Positions 1 through 9,800 of a stretch of DNA of 64,000 nt are shown in pieces. The notes under the pieces are model-generated. The model worked only from the letters and a program-made list of their open reading frames with translations. It was not told where the DNA came from and did not search any database. The translations under genes were made by a program, and so were the position numbers. Each line of letters begins with the position of its first letter. The first letter of the stretch is position 1. The stretch comes from Dugong dugon (taxonomy: Eukaryota > Chordata > Mammalia > Sirenia > Dugongidae): the NCBI GenBank assembly GCA_030035585.1, contig CM057469.1, positions 116,724,650 to 116,788,649 on the forward strand, in the 5' to 3' direction.

Positions 1-295
1 CAGCCCACTGCCTTGCTCAGAGTGTGTCCCCCTGCTGCAGCCACATGCCTATGCCTACCACCACATACTTGTGGCAATCTACCTGGGCACCTGAGCTGAA
101 TCCATACAGGAGGAGTGGGCAGACTCCTGAGCTCACATACCTAGTAACAGATCTAACCACCTGGTCACAGGACATTAGAGCTTCAAAGATGCCAATACTC
201 AAACCAGATCATATAAGCAGCCTTTTGGGCATATCAAAACAAAACAAGAAGCTAGGACACAGTAAGCAAACATAAATAAATACAATAACTTGTTA
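1..295 (+). other. L1 5' UTR (partial)
   Basis: This stretch directly precedes the first plausible ORF1 codon at 296 and has no coding signature of its own. By position it is the L1 5' UTR, where the internal promoter would lie. It is cut by the window edge, so its full length is unknown. The assignment rests on position only. Confidence 0.7.
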
Positions 296-1289
296 ATGGC
301 TCAGAAAAAAACGGTCAATATCAAATCACATGAAGAGGCAATCCATGATGGCTTCAGCAAGCTCCCAAAATAAAGAATCTTGAAATTTTCCAGAGGAGGA
401 AAATTTCTTGGAATTACCGGTGGCAGAATACAAAAGATTAATATACAGAACTCTTCAAGAAATTAGGAAGGAAATTAAGCAAAATGCAGAACACACAATA
501 GAGGAAATTAAAAAGATTAGAGAACAGCACAATGACAAATTTAACAGGCTGCAAGAATCCATAGAGAGACAGCAATCAGAAATCCAGAAGATTAACAATA
601 AAATTTCAGAATTAGACAATTCAGTAGAAAGTCACAGGAGCAGAATTGAGGCAATGCAAGTCAGAATCAGTGAGATTGAAGATAAAGCACTTGACACCAA
701 CTTATTTGAGGAAAAATCAGATAAAACGATTAAAAAAATGAAGAAACCCTAAGAATTATGTGGGACTCTATCAAGAGGAATAACCTACGAGTGGTTGGAG
801 TACCAGAACAGGGGGGATAACAGAAAATACAGAGAGAATTGTTGAAGATTTGTTGTCAGAAACTTCCCTAATATCATGAAAGATGACAAGATATCTATCC
901 AAGATGCTCATTGAACTCCACATAAAGTAGATCCCAAAAGATAGTCACGAAGACTTATTGTAATCAAACTTGCCAAAACCAAAGATAAAGAGAGAGTTTT
1001 AAGAGTGGCTAGGGATAAACGAAAAGTCATCTACACAAGAGAGTCAATAAGAATAAGCTCAGACTACTCAGCAGAAACCATGCAGGCAAGAAGGCAATGG
1101 GATGAAATATATAAAGCCCTGAAGGAAAAAAACTGCCAGCCAAGAATTATATATCCAGCAAAACAGTCTCTCAGATACGATGGCAAAATTAGGGCATTTC
1201 TAAATAAACAGAAGTTTAGGGAATTTGCAAAAACCAAACCAAAATTACAAGAAATACTAAAGGGAGTCCTCCAGTTAGAAAATCAGTAA
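296..1289 (+). pseudogene. L1 ORF1 (RNA-binding chaperone), broken
   Basis: ORF1p is the trimeric RNA-binding protein that coats L1 RNA. A start at 296 opens a short frame-2 reading (begins MAQKK) that stops near 376. From 408 frame 3 gives 114 residues rich in Glu, Lys, Gln and Ile with heptad spacing, the expected coiled coil, closing at 752. The C-terminal RNA-binding domain reappears in frame 3 at 1005-1289 and carries the YPAK motif typical of L1 ORF1p near residue 50 of that segment, followed by a Lys/Arg-rich end. Between 752 and 1005 the frame is lost. It needs several repairs and cannot make an intact protein. Confidence 0.88.
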
Positions 1290-1736
1290 CATCAGGTAGC
1301 AACTCAAGACAAGAACACAGGACACAGCAACCGGATATCAACCCAGGTAGGGAAGTCACAAAAGAAAATCAAAGCTAAAACAGTGAAAATAGGGAAACAG
1401 ATATCAATATGTAAAAGATGACAACATTAAAACAGAAAAGAGGGACTTAAAAAATGTAGACAAGGTTTTTCATATGGAGAGGAAGTTGAGGCGATATAAA
1501 GAAATAAAACACTGGTATAAACTTAGAAAAATAGGGTTAAATATTAAGGTAACCACAAAGGAAACTAACAATCCTACAGGTCAAAATAAAAAACTGGAAA
1601 AATATCAAAACTCGGCAAACACAAAATCAACAACAATGAAAAAGATGAAAAGAAAACACATACAGAAAAACAACTCGCGACAGAAAATTAAGTGGAACAA
1701 AGAAACTGTGAACAACACACAAAAAAAGACATCAAA
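1290..1736 (+). other. L1 inter-ORF spacer
   Basis: This is the A-rich spacer between the ORF1 stop and the ORF2 start. It contains an 88-residue open frame (1474-1740) that is very Lys/Asn/Thr-rich, reflecting base composition; I see no domain in it. The spacer is longer than in human L1. Confidence 0.65.
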
Positions 1737-3287
1737 ATGACGGCACTAAACTCATTCCTATCACTAATTACAGTGAATGTAAAGGGACTAAAAGCACCAG
1801 TAAAGAGACAGAGAGTGGCAGATTGGATTAAAAAAACACGATCTGTCTATATTCTGCCTACAAGAGATGCACCTTAGACTTAAAGACACAAACAAGCTAA
1901 AACTCAAAGGATGGAAAAAATATATTAAGCAAACAACACTCAAAAAAGAGCAGGAGTGGCAATATTAATCTCTGACAAAATAGACTTTAAAGTAAAATCC
2001 ACCACCAAGGATAAGGAAGAACACTATATAATGATTAAAGGGTCAATACACCAGGAGTGCATAACTATAATAAATATTTACACACCCAATGACAGGGCTC
2101 CAAAATACATAAAACAAACCCTAACAGCACTGAAAAGAGACACAGACAGATCCGTAATAGTAGTAGGAGATTTCAACACACCGCTTTCGGTGAAGGACAG
2201 AACATCCAGAAAGAAGCTCAACAAAGACACGGAAGAGCTAAATGTTACAATCAACCAACTTGATCTCATAGACATATACCAAACACTCCACCCAACAGCA
2301 GCCAAGTATACTTTCTTTTCCAACACACATGGAACATTCTCCAGAATAGACCACATATTAGGCCATAAAGCAAGCCTTAACAAAATCCAAAGCATCAAAA
2401 TATTACAAAGCATCTTTTCTGACCATATAGGCATAAAAGTAGAAATCAACAACAGAAGAAGCAAGGGGGAAAAATCAAACACATGGAAACTAAACAACAC
2501 CTTGCTCAAAAACTACTAGGTTATAGAATAAATTAAGGATGGAAATAAAGCAATTCATAGAATCAAATGAGAATGAAAACACATCCTACCAGAACCTCTG
2601 GGACACAGCAAAAGCAGTGCTCAGAGGTCAGTTTATAGCATTAAATGCACACATCCAAAAAGAAGAAATGGCCATAATCAAAACATTAACCCTACAATTG
2701 GAATAAGTAGAAAGGGAGCAGCAAAAGAAGCCCTCAGGCACCAGAAATAGTAAGAATTAGAGCAGAATTAAATGAAATAGAGAATAGAAAAACAATTGAA
2801 AGAGTTAACAAGGCCAAAAGCTGGTTCTTTGAAAAGATCAACAAAATTGATAAACCATTGGCCAAAATGACAAAAGAACAACAGGAGAGGAAGCAAATAA
2901 CCCATATAAGAAACGAGATGGGTGATATCACAACAGACCCAACTGAGATTAAAGAATCATAACAGAATACTATTAAAATACTCTAACTAATTTGAAAACT
3001 TACAAGAAATGGAAAAATTTCTAGAAATGCACTACCTACCTAAACTAACACAAACAGAGGTAGAACAACTAAATAAACCCATAACAAAAGAAGAGATTGA
3101 AAAGGAAATTAAAAAACTCTCAACAAGAAAAAGCCTGGGTCCAGATGGCTTCACTGGAGAATTCTACCAAACTTTCAGAGAAAAGTTAACACCACTACTA
3201 CTAAAGATATTTCAGAGCATAGAAAAGAATAGAATACTTCCAAACTCATTTTATGAAGCCAACATAACCCTGATACCAAAACCAGGT
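1737..3287 (+). pseudogene. L1 ORF2, 5' part: endonuclease and start of reverse transcriptase
   Basis: ORF2p nicks target DNA and primes reverse transcription there. The ATG at 1737 opens frame 3. The first endonuclease motif is present as TVNVKGL (the first Asn kept, the second Asn changed to Lys). The QE-H motif lies in another frame near 1857-1870, so there is a frameshift around 1845. From 1956 frame 3 resumes and shows GDFNTPLS, RIDHILG and SDHIGIKVE, which carry the usual Asp and His catalytic positions. The reverse transcriptase N-terminal part (3009-3287, frame 3) shows [10 protein letters not shown] and IPKPG. The ERVL integrated directly after IPKPG. Further breaks lie at 2519 and between 2520 and 3009. 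Confidence 0.9.
3283..3287 (+). repeat. Target site duplication of the ERVL, left copy (CAGGT)
   Basis: CAGGT directly precedes the TG that opens the 5' LTR, and the same five bases follow the CA that closes the 3' LTR at 9796-9800. A 5-bp duplication is usual for ERVL integrase. Confidence 0.92.
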
Positions 3288-3770
3288 TGTAATGGTTAAG
3301 ATTGCATGTCAACTTGGCTGGGCCATGATTCTCAGAGTTTTAATGTAATCATGCCCATGATTGAATATACTGTGAGCAGCCAATCAGACGAAAGGGTGTC
3401 TCCTTGGGAGTGTGGCCTGCAACTGAATGTAAACAGACATCCTGGCTTTTTGCTCTCTCTGGATCCTGCCGCTGCCTCCTGTTATCTCATCTCTGGTTCT
3501 ACGGACTTGAGCTGTCAGCTTATCTGCCAAACCTGGGATTCGTCGATCTGCACAGCTGTGAGCGGAAGCCCTGCTCTCTAACCTGCCGATCCTGGGCTTG
3601 CCAGCTTCTGCAGCTGCGTGACTTAAGAGAGGCCTGTACCCTGATCCTTGGACTTGGGACGTTCTAGCCTCTACAATCGCGTGAGCTGTTTCCTTGATAT
3701 GAATCTCTCTGTATGTATATATTTATACACTTTACTGGTTTTGCTTCTCTAGAGAGCCCAGCCTAAGACA
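3288..3770 (+). repeat. 5' LTR of the ERVL
   Basis: 483 bp, starting TGTAATGG and ending CTAAGACA, aligned end to end with the 3' LTR. It contains a CCAAT box (GCCAATCAG, about 3379-3387) that is conserved in both LTRs. The terminal part resembles MLT2/ERVL LTR ends (GCTTCTCTAGAGA...CCTAAGACA). No perfect AATAAA was seen where one is expected; the matching position reads ATGAAT. Confidence 0.92.
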
Positions 3771-3792
3771 TTTGGTACCAAGAGTGGTTCTA
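3771..3792 (+). other. Primer binding site, tRNA-Leu type
   Basis: Directly after the 5' LTR the sequence reads TTTGGTACCAAGAGTGG. The TGGTACCA.GAGTGG part is complementary, with one change, to the 3' end plus CCA of mammalian tRNA-Leu(UAA). Leucine priming is the ERVL norm. The tRNA identity is from recalled tRNA sequence, not a search. Confidence 0.78.
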
Positions 3793-3811
3793 GAGAGACA
3801 AAATTGTAAGG

Positions 3812-5368
3812 ATGAGTTTTCTAAATTGGTTCTCAAATCGGCTTAGTCTTAAAGACATTGATGAATCTGCTTCCAGCAGTAAAGAGGTGACTGCTAGTCT
3901 GTGGAGTGAGGTGGCGATATAAATATGCAAAATATCACCACCAGTAGATCAGGTATTGGTGAAAGATGTGGCTCAGGGTGAACACATGTGTGATATCTTT
4001 CTAAAGCTTTGTCAGAATGAGAAGTGTAAGGAAGCTGGTTGGTTTGTCCTACTTTCACTAGACAAACTGGTGAAGGAAAGAGATGTGCTCAGGGCTTCAG
4101 AGTCAAGGCTCAAGAGCCACATACATGACCTCAAGGCTTCCATTTGTGCTTTGAAAGGAAGCATTATTTCTTGTAGTAACAGAGCTGAAATTGCTGAAAA
4201 CCAAACCCAGAGTCTTACTGTAAGAGTGATTGAATTACAACGCCAGCTCAGTTGAAAACCCCGAGAGGTGTCTGAAGTTAAGGTAAGAGCATTAATTGGG
4301 AAGAGATGGGATCCTGAGACTTGGGATGGGGACATATGGGCAGATAATCAGGAACCTGGGGACACTGAGTCTGTAAATTCCATTGAATCACTCCTGCCAG
4401 CAGACTCAGTCCCATCGGAAGAGATTACTTCTTGTTTGTCTGCTAAACCACCCTGCCCAGAAAAACCATTAGCCCCTCCACTCCTGTTTAAGGAGATTAG
4501 CCCTAGCCCAGCTGCCTCTAAAGAACCCTTGCCTGAGTCATTACCTGGAGCATCACCTGAGGCAGATGCTTTACAAGACAATGCTGAATGTTCTCAAAAC
4601 AATTCCACATTACCGATTCTGGCTTCTAGACCTATAACTAGGCTTAAGTCCCAGCGAGCCCCAAAAGGTGAAGTACAAAGTGTGACCCAGGAGGAAGTAT
4701 GCTATGCTCCAAAAGAACTACTTGACTGTTTTAATATGTACAAGCAGAAACTTGAGGAATATGTGTGAGAATGGCTATTAAGGGTGTGGGATAATGGTGC
4801 AAGGAACATAAAGATGGATCAGTCTAAGTTTATTGATATGGGTCCACTAAGCACAGATTGTTCATTCAATGTTTCAGCCAGAGAAGTTAGGAAAGGACCT
4901 AATAGTTTATTTGGTTGGGGTGCTGAAGCATGGATTGCAAGGTGACTGACACGAAATTAAGTTGAAGTACCAGACCTGCCTTGGTATACTGTAGAAGAAG
5001 GTATCCAAAGGCTTAGGGAAATTGGCATGCTGGAGCGGATTTATCAAGTTAGACCCACATACCCACACATGGATTGTCCAGAGGACACACCTTTTACCAT
5101 AATTGTCAGGAACAAATTTGCGAAGGGAGCTTCAGTATCCTTGAAGACTGCTGTGATTGCTATTTTATGTAAGTCAGACTTGACAGTGGAAACTGCCCTA
5201 ACTGAATTAAGACACCTAAGTACAATGGGGCTGATTGGACCCCGTGGTAGTAGGGGCCAAGTGGCTGCACTCAATGGACAAAGACAAGGTGGGCGTGGTT
5301 ACAACAACGGACAGAGGAGTCAAAGCAGTAATCAGAATAGTCTGACTTATATGGACTTATGGCGTTAG
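3812..5368 (+). pseudogene. gag: ERVL gag, degraded
   Basis: Gag would form the virus-like particle core. The ATG at 3812 lies 42 bp after the LTR, and frame 2 is followed throughout. An early stop occurs at 3920-3922, with more at 4253-4255 and 4766-4768. Segments: 3956-4255 (coiled-coil-like, Lys/Glu/Leu-rich), 4268-4768 (Pro/Ser/Glu-rich linker, ending in a short helix-like stretch), 5027-5368 (capsid-like Ile/Val/Leu helices, then a Gly/Gln/Arg/Asn-rich basic tail). No CCHC zinc knuckle is visible. Assignment rests mainly on position between primer site and protease. Confidence 0.78.
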
Positions 5369-5479
5369 CTACTTAGTCATGGTGTCCCTAGGAATGAAAT
5401 AGATAGAAAATCTACTAAATATTTGCTTGATTTATACAAACAGATGAATTATAGGTCAAGTGAACAGCAGTCTAACTTG

Positions 5480-5935
5480 AATCATCAGAATAGAGAGTCA
5501 TGATCCCTCAGTCAAATCCCAGGTTTGAGCGAGTTTAAACACCCACAACTCCTTGAAGGCTGAGTCCCCTTGAGGAAGGACTCCAATACATTGCCAAAAA
5601 TTTTTACTCTTAATCTTTCTCCCAGCCTTCCCCAAAGGGATCTACGGCCTATTATGAGAGTGACTGTTCACTGGGGAAAAGGAAATAATCAGACTTTTCA
5701 GGAATTACTGCATACTGTCTCTGAGCTGACACTAATTCCAGGAGACCCAAAAGATCACTGTGGCCCACCAGTCAGAATGGGGGTCTATGGAGGTCAGGTT
5801 ATTAATGGAGTCTTGGCTCATGCCCTCTCACAGTAGGTCCAGTGGGTCCCCAAACCCATCCTGTAGTGATTTCCCCAGTTCCGGAATGCATAATTGGAAT
5901 AGATGTACTCAGAAATTGGCAGAACCCCCATATTA
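5480..5935 (+). pseudogene. pro: ERVL protease, active site destroyed
   Basis: Retropepsin-like region between gag and RT. Frame 2 runs 5570-5836 and then a shift to frame 1 is needed. The position of the catalytic triad reads LLHTVSE, where the retropepsin family has L-L/V-D-T/S-G: His (5711-5713) replaces the essential Asp and Val replaces Gly. Downstream are the flap-like GVYGGQVING and, in frame 1, the C-terminal IIGIDVL motif typical of retropepsins. It could not cleave Gag even if translated. Confidence 0.75.
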
Positions 5936-5979
5936 GATCCCTGACAAATAGAGTAAGGGCTATTATGGTAGGAAAAGCC

Positions 5980-7070
5980 AAATGGAAGCCATTAGAACTG
6001 CCTCTACCTAGGAAAATAGTAAACCAAAAGCAATACCGCATTCCTGGAGGGATTGCAGAGATTACTGCCACCACCAAGGACTTGAAGGATGCACGGGTGG
6101 TGATTCCCACCACATCCCCATTCAACTCGCCTATTTTGCCTGTGCAAAAAACAGATCGATCTTAGAGAATGACAGTAGATCATCAAATACTTAACCAGGT
6201 GGTGACTCCAATTGCAGCTGTTGTTCCAGATGTAGTTCCACAGCTTGAGCAAATTAATACATCTCCTGGTACCTGGTATGCAGCTATTGATCTGGCTAAT
6301 GCCTCTTTCTCCATACCTGTTTCAAAGGACCACCAGAAGCAGTCTGTCTTTAGCTGGCGAGGCCAACAATACACCTTCACTTGCCTACCTCAGGGCTACA
6401 TTAACTCACCAGCCCTATGTCATAATTTAGTCCGCAGGGAATTTGATCACCTTTCCCTTCCACAAGATGTCACACTGGTCTATTACGCTGATGATATCAT
6501 GCTGACTGGACCTCATAAGGAAGAAGTGTTATGACTCTGGATTTATTGGTAAAACATTTGCATGCTAGAGGGTGGGAGATTAATCCCACAAAAATTCAGG
6601 CACCTTCCACTTCAGTGAAATTTCTAGGGGTCTAGTGGTGTGGGGCATGTCGAGACATTCCTTCTAAAGTGAAGGATAAGTTATTGCATCTTGCTGCTTC
6701 CACAGCTAAAAAGGAGGTACAATGCCTAGTGGGCCTCTTTGGCTTTTGGAGGCAACATATTCCTCATTTGGGTGTGCTACTCTGGTCTATTTATCAAGTG
6801 ACTCGAAAAGCTGCTAGTTCTGAGTGGGGACCAGAACAAGAGAAGGCTCTGCAACAGGTTCAGGCTGCTGTGCAAGCCGCTCTGCCACTTGGACCATATG
6901 ATCCAGCTGATCCAGTGGTGCTTGAAGTGTCAGTGGCAGATAGAGATGCTGTTTGGAGTCTTTGGCAGGCCTCTATTGGTGAATCACAGTGCAGACTCTT
7001 AGGATTTTGGAGCAAAACTTTTCCATCCTCTGCAGATAACTACTCTCCTTTTGAGAAATAACTTCTGGCT
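5980..7070 (+). pseudogene. pol: ERVL reverse transcriptase and connection, broken
   Basis: RT copies viral RNA to DNA. Frame 1 carries the fingers region (ending PILPVQKTDRS), an in-frame stop at 6163-6165, then palm motifs: [24 protein letters not shown] and the catalytic YADD box at 6484-6495, so the catalytic Asp pair is retained. A stop follows at 6532-6534. The thumb/connection continues in frame 3 from 6669 (motifs GLFGFWRQHIP and FWSKTFPSSADNYSPFEK) to a stop at 7061. Another stop lies near 6632-6634 in the linking segment. Confidence 0.9.
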
Positions 7071-7079
7071 TGTTACTGG

Positions 7080-7800
7080 GCCTTAATTGAGACTGAATGC
7101 TTAACCATGGGACACAAAGTCACCATGAGGACTGACCTGCCCATCATGAACTGGGTGTTGTCTGACCCACAAAGCCATAAAGTTGGACATGCACAGCAGC
7201 ACTACATCATTAAATGGAAGTGGTATATTCGAGATCGGGTCCGAGCAAGACCCAAAGGCGCAAGTAAGTTGCATGAGGAAGTGGCCCAAATGCCCATGGT
7301 CTCCACTCCTGTCACATTAGCTTCCATCTCCCAGTCTGCACCTATGGCCTCATGGAGAGTTCCTTAAGGTCAGTTGACTGAGGAAGAGAAAACTCGTGCC
7401 TGGTTTACAGATGGTTCTGCATAATATGCAGGCACCACTCGAAAGTGGTCTGAGGCAGCACCACAGCCCCTTTCTGGGACCTCTCTGAAGGACAGTGGTG
7501 AAGGGAAATCCTCTCAATGGGCAGAACTTCGAGCAGTACACCTGGTTGTTCACTTTGCTTGGAAGGAGAAATGGCCAGATGTGCAATTATATACTGATTC
7601 ATGGGCTGTGGCCAATGGTTTGGCTGGGTGATCAGGAACTTGGAAGGAACATGATTGGAAAATTGGAGACAAAGATTTATGGGGAAGAGGTATGTGGATA
7701 GACCTCTCTGAATGGGCCAAACAAGTGGAGAGATTTGTGTCTCATGTGAATGCTCACCAAAGGGTGACCTCAACAGGAGATGATTTTAACAATCAAGTGG
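7080..7800 (+). pseudogene. pol: ERVL RNase H, broken
   Basis: RNase H degrades the RNA strand of the RNA-DNA hybrid. All four catalytic positions can be located: Asp in AWFTDGSA (Asp codon 7410-7412), Glu in QWAELRAVHL (about 7520), Asp in YTDSWAVANG (about 7592) and His in HVNAHQR (about 7745-7765). Stops interrupt the domain at about 7365 and at 7422-7424 directly after the first motif, and frame changes follow. A tether region with THRTDLPI-like spacing precedes it (7107-7300). Confidence 0.85.
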
Positions 7801-8420
7801 ATAAGATGACGCATTCTGTGGAAACCAGTCATTCTCTTTCCCCAGCTACTCCTGTCATTGCTCAATGGGCTCATGAACAAAGTGGCCATGGTGGCAGGGA
7901 TGGAGGTTATGCATCGGCCCAGTAGCATAGACTTCCACTCACCGAGGCTGACGTGGCCACAGCCTCTGCTGAGCACCTAGTCTGCCAGCAGCAGAGACCA
8001 ACACTGAATCCCCAATATAGCGCTATCCCTCGAAGTGATCAGCCAGCAACATGCTGGCAAGTGGATTACATTGGACCACTTCCATCATGGAAAGGGCAGC
8101 ATTTTGTCCTTACTGGAATAGACACGTACTCTGGATATGGATTTGCATTCCTTGCACACAATGCTTCTGCCAAAACTACCATCTGTGGACTTACATTATC
8201 CACCATCATGGTATCCCACACAGCATTGCCTCAGATAAAGGGACTCACTTCACAGCAAATGAAGTGCAGCAGTGGGCCCGTGCTCATGGAATTCACTGGT
8301 CTTACCACGTTCCCCATCATCCTGAAGCAGCTGGATTGATAGAACAATGGAATGGCCTTCTAAAGACACAGTTACAGCACCAGCTAGGTGGCACTACTTT
8401 GCTGGGTTAGGGCAGTGTTC
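7801..8420 (+). pseudogene. pol: ERVL integrase, frameshifted but with D,D-35-E residues
   Basis: Integrase inserts the DNA copy. The N-terminal zinc domain shows the two His (HEQSGH, about 7874) but only one clear Cys (LVCQQQRP, about 7978); the other Cys position seems lost. In the catalytic core the first Asp is in QVDYIGPLP (8064-8066, frame 3); a frameshift near 8190-8215 moves to frame 2, with the second Asp in ASDKGTHF (8234-8236) and the Glu in GLIEQWNG (8342-8344). The Asp-Glu spacing is exactly 35 residues. A stop lies at 7923-7925. The C-terminal domain is degraded after about 8410. Confidence 0.9.
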
Positions 8421-8508
8421 TCCAGGAGTCTGTATATGCTTTAACCAGCGCCCAGTATATGGCGCTGTTTCTCCCATAGCCAGTACTCACGGGTCCAGGA
8501 ATTAAGGG

Positions 8509-9085
8509 ATGGAAATGGGAGTGGCACCACTCACTGTTACCCCTAATGACCCACTTGCAAGGTTTTTGCTTCCTGTCCCCTCGACCTTATGCTCTGCAGG
8601 CCTAGAGGTCTTAGTTCCAAAAGGGAGGAATGCTCCCACCTGGAGACACATCACTGATTCCACTGAACTGGAAGTTAAGAATGCCACCTGGCCACTTTGG
8701 GCTCCTTATGCCTCTGGATCAACAGGCAAAGAAGGAAGTTACCATACTGGCTGGTGTGATTGATCCTGATTACCAAGAGGAAATCAGAGTGATATTACAT
8801 AATGGAGGTAGAGAAGAGCATGTCTGGAATTCAGGAGATTCCTTAGGGCATCTCTTAGTACTACCATGCCCTGTGATTAAAGTCAATGGAAAACTACAGC
8901 AACTTAATTCTGGTATGACTACTAATGACCCAGACCCTTCAGGAATGAATGTTTGGGTCACCCCACCAGGCAAAGAACCAAGACCAGCTGAGATGCTTGC
9001 TGAGGGCAAAGGGAATACAGAACAGGTGGTGGAAGAAGGTAGTTCTAAATACCAATTATGGCCACGTGATCAGTTGCAGAACTAG
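8509..9085 (+). pseudogene. ERVL dUTPase, frameshifted
   Basis: dUTPase hydrolyses dUTP to limit uracil in viral DNA. Motif 1 is seen in frame 1 as SAGLEVLVP (about 8594-8620). Motif 2-like PPGHFGLL and motif 3 AGVIDPDYQEEIRV (8750-8790), with GDSLGHLLVLP as a motif-4-like stretch, are in frame 2, so one frameshift lies around 8640-8680. Location after integrase is diagnostic of ERVL; betaretroviruses and lentiviruses place it elsewhere. The tail after about 8960 has no recognised domain. Confidence 0.87.
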
Positions 9086-9311
9086 GGACTGTAGTTGTTA
9101 TGGGTATTTCTGCTTTGTATGGTGTGCATCACATATTTTTGTTTCCTTCACTTATAAAATATAAGCTGTAAATGGGGCTAGTGCTTTTTCAATTGTGCGC
9201 ATGTTAGGTGTATCATGTCAGCTGCAAGCATGACTTTCTAATTGTCTTTATTCAGAGATTATGTATGGTTTAAAGAGATATGTACATGTGCCAAGTTGAT
9301 AAGGGGTGGAC
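9086..9311 (+). other. ERVL 3' untranslated region and polypurine tract
   Basis: About 225 bp with no coding signature between the dUTPase stop and the 3' LTR, so there is no room for env. The last bases before the LTR read AAGGGGTGGA (9301-9310) then C, an expected polypurine tract for plus-strand priming. Confidence 0.75.
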
Positions 9312-9795
9312 TGTAATGGTTAAGATAGTGTATCAACTTGGCTGGGCCATGATTCTCAGTGTTTTAATGTAATCACTCCCATGATTGAATATACTGAGAG
9401 TAGCCAATCAGATGAAAGGAAGTCTCCTTGGGGATGTGGCCTGCATCTGAATATAAGCAGATGTTCTGGCTTTTTTCTCTCCCTGGATCTTGCCCCTGCC
9501 TCCTGTCATCTCATCTCTGGTTCTATGGACTTGAGCTGTCAGCTTATCTGCCAAACCTGGGATTTGTCAATCTGTATAGCCTGTGAGCGGGAGCCCTGCT
9601 CTCCCAGCTGCTGATCTTGGGCTTGCTAGCTTCTGCAGCTGCATGACTTGCAAGAGGCCTGTACCCTGATCCTTGGACTTGGGACATTCTAGCCTCTGTG
9701 ATTGTGTGAGCTGTTTCCTTGATAGAAATCTCTCTATATATATATGTTTATACACTTTACTGGTTTTGCTTCTCTAGAGAACCCAGCCTAAGACA
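9312..9795 (+). repeat. 3' LTR of the ERVL
   Basis: 484 bp, TGTAATGG...CTAAGACA, matching the 5' LTR along its whole length with about 54 differences, mostly transitions, and one 1-bp gap by hand count. It has the same CCAAT box near 9403. It is followed by the right copy of CAGGT. Confidence 0.92.
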
Positions 9796-9800
9796 CAGGT
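9796..9800 (+). repeat. Target site duplication of the ERVL, right copy (CAGGT)
   Basis: Identical to 3283-3287. Beyond it the L1 ORF2 text resumes, which confirms that both ends of the insertion are complete. Confidence 0.92.

Larger units (their letters stand above)
3288..9795 (+). mobile_element. ERVL-type endogenous retrovirus (complete provirus, coding-dead)
   Basis: A 6,508-bp provirus bounded by TG...CA LTRs and a perfect 5-bp duplication. Order: LTR, primer binding site, gag, pro, RT, RNase H, integrase, dUTPase, purine-rich tract, LTR. The dUTPase after integrase, absence of env, and tRNA-Leu-like primer site are established hallmarks of class III ERVL elements (HERV-L, MuERV-L). 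Every gene carries stops or frameshifts. The LTRs differ at about 54 positions by hand count (roughly 11%), so the insertion is old but probably lineage-specific. It sits in sense orientation inside an L1. Confidence 0.93.

Noticed and set aside
2078-2509. 143-residue minus frame over L1
   Set aside because: It is the shadow of the ORF2 endonuclease frame on the other strand.
9086-9311. A possible env gene in the ERVL
   Set aside because: Only about 225 bp lie between dUTPase and the 3' LTR, with no signal peptide or transmembrane frame. ERVL elements are known to lack env.
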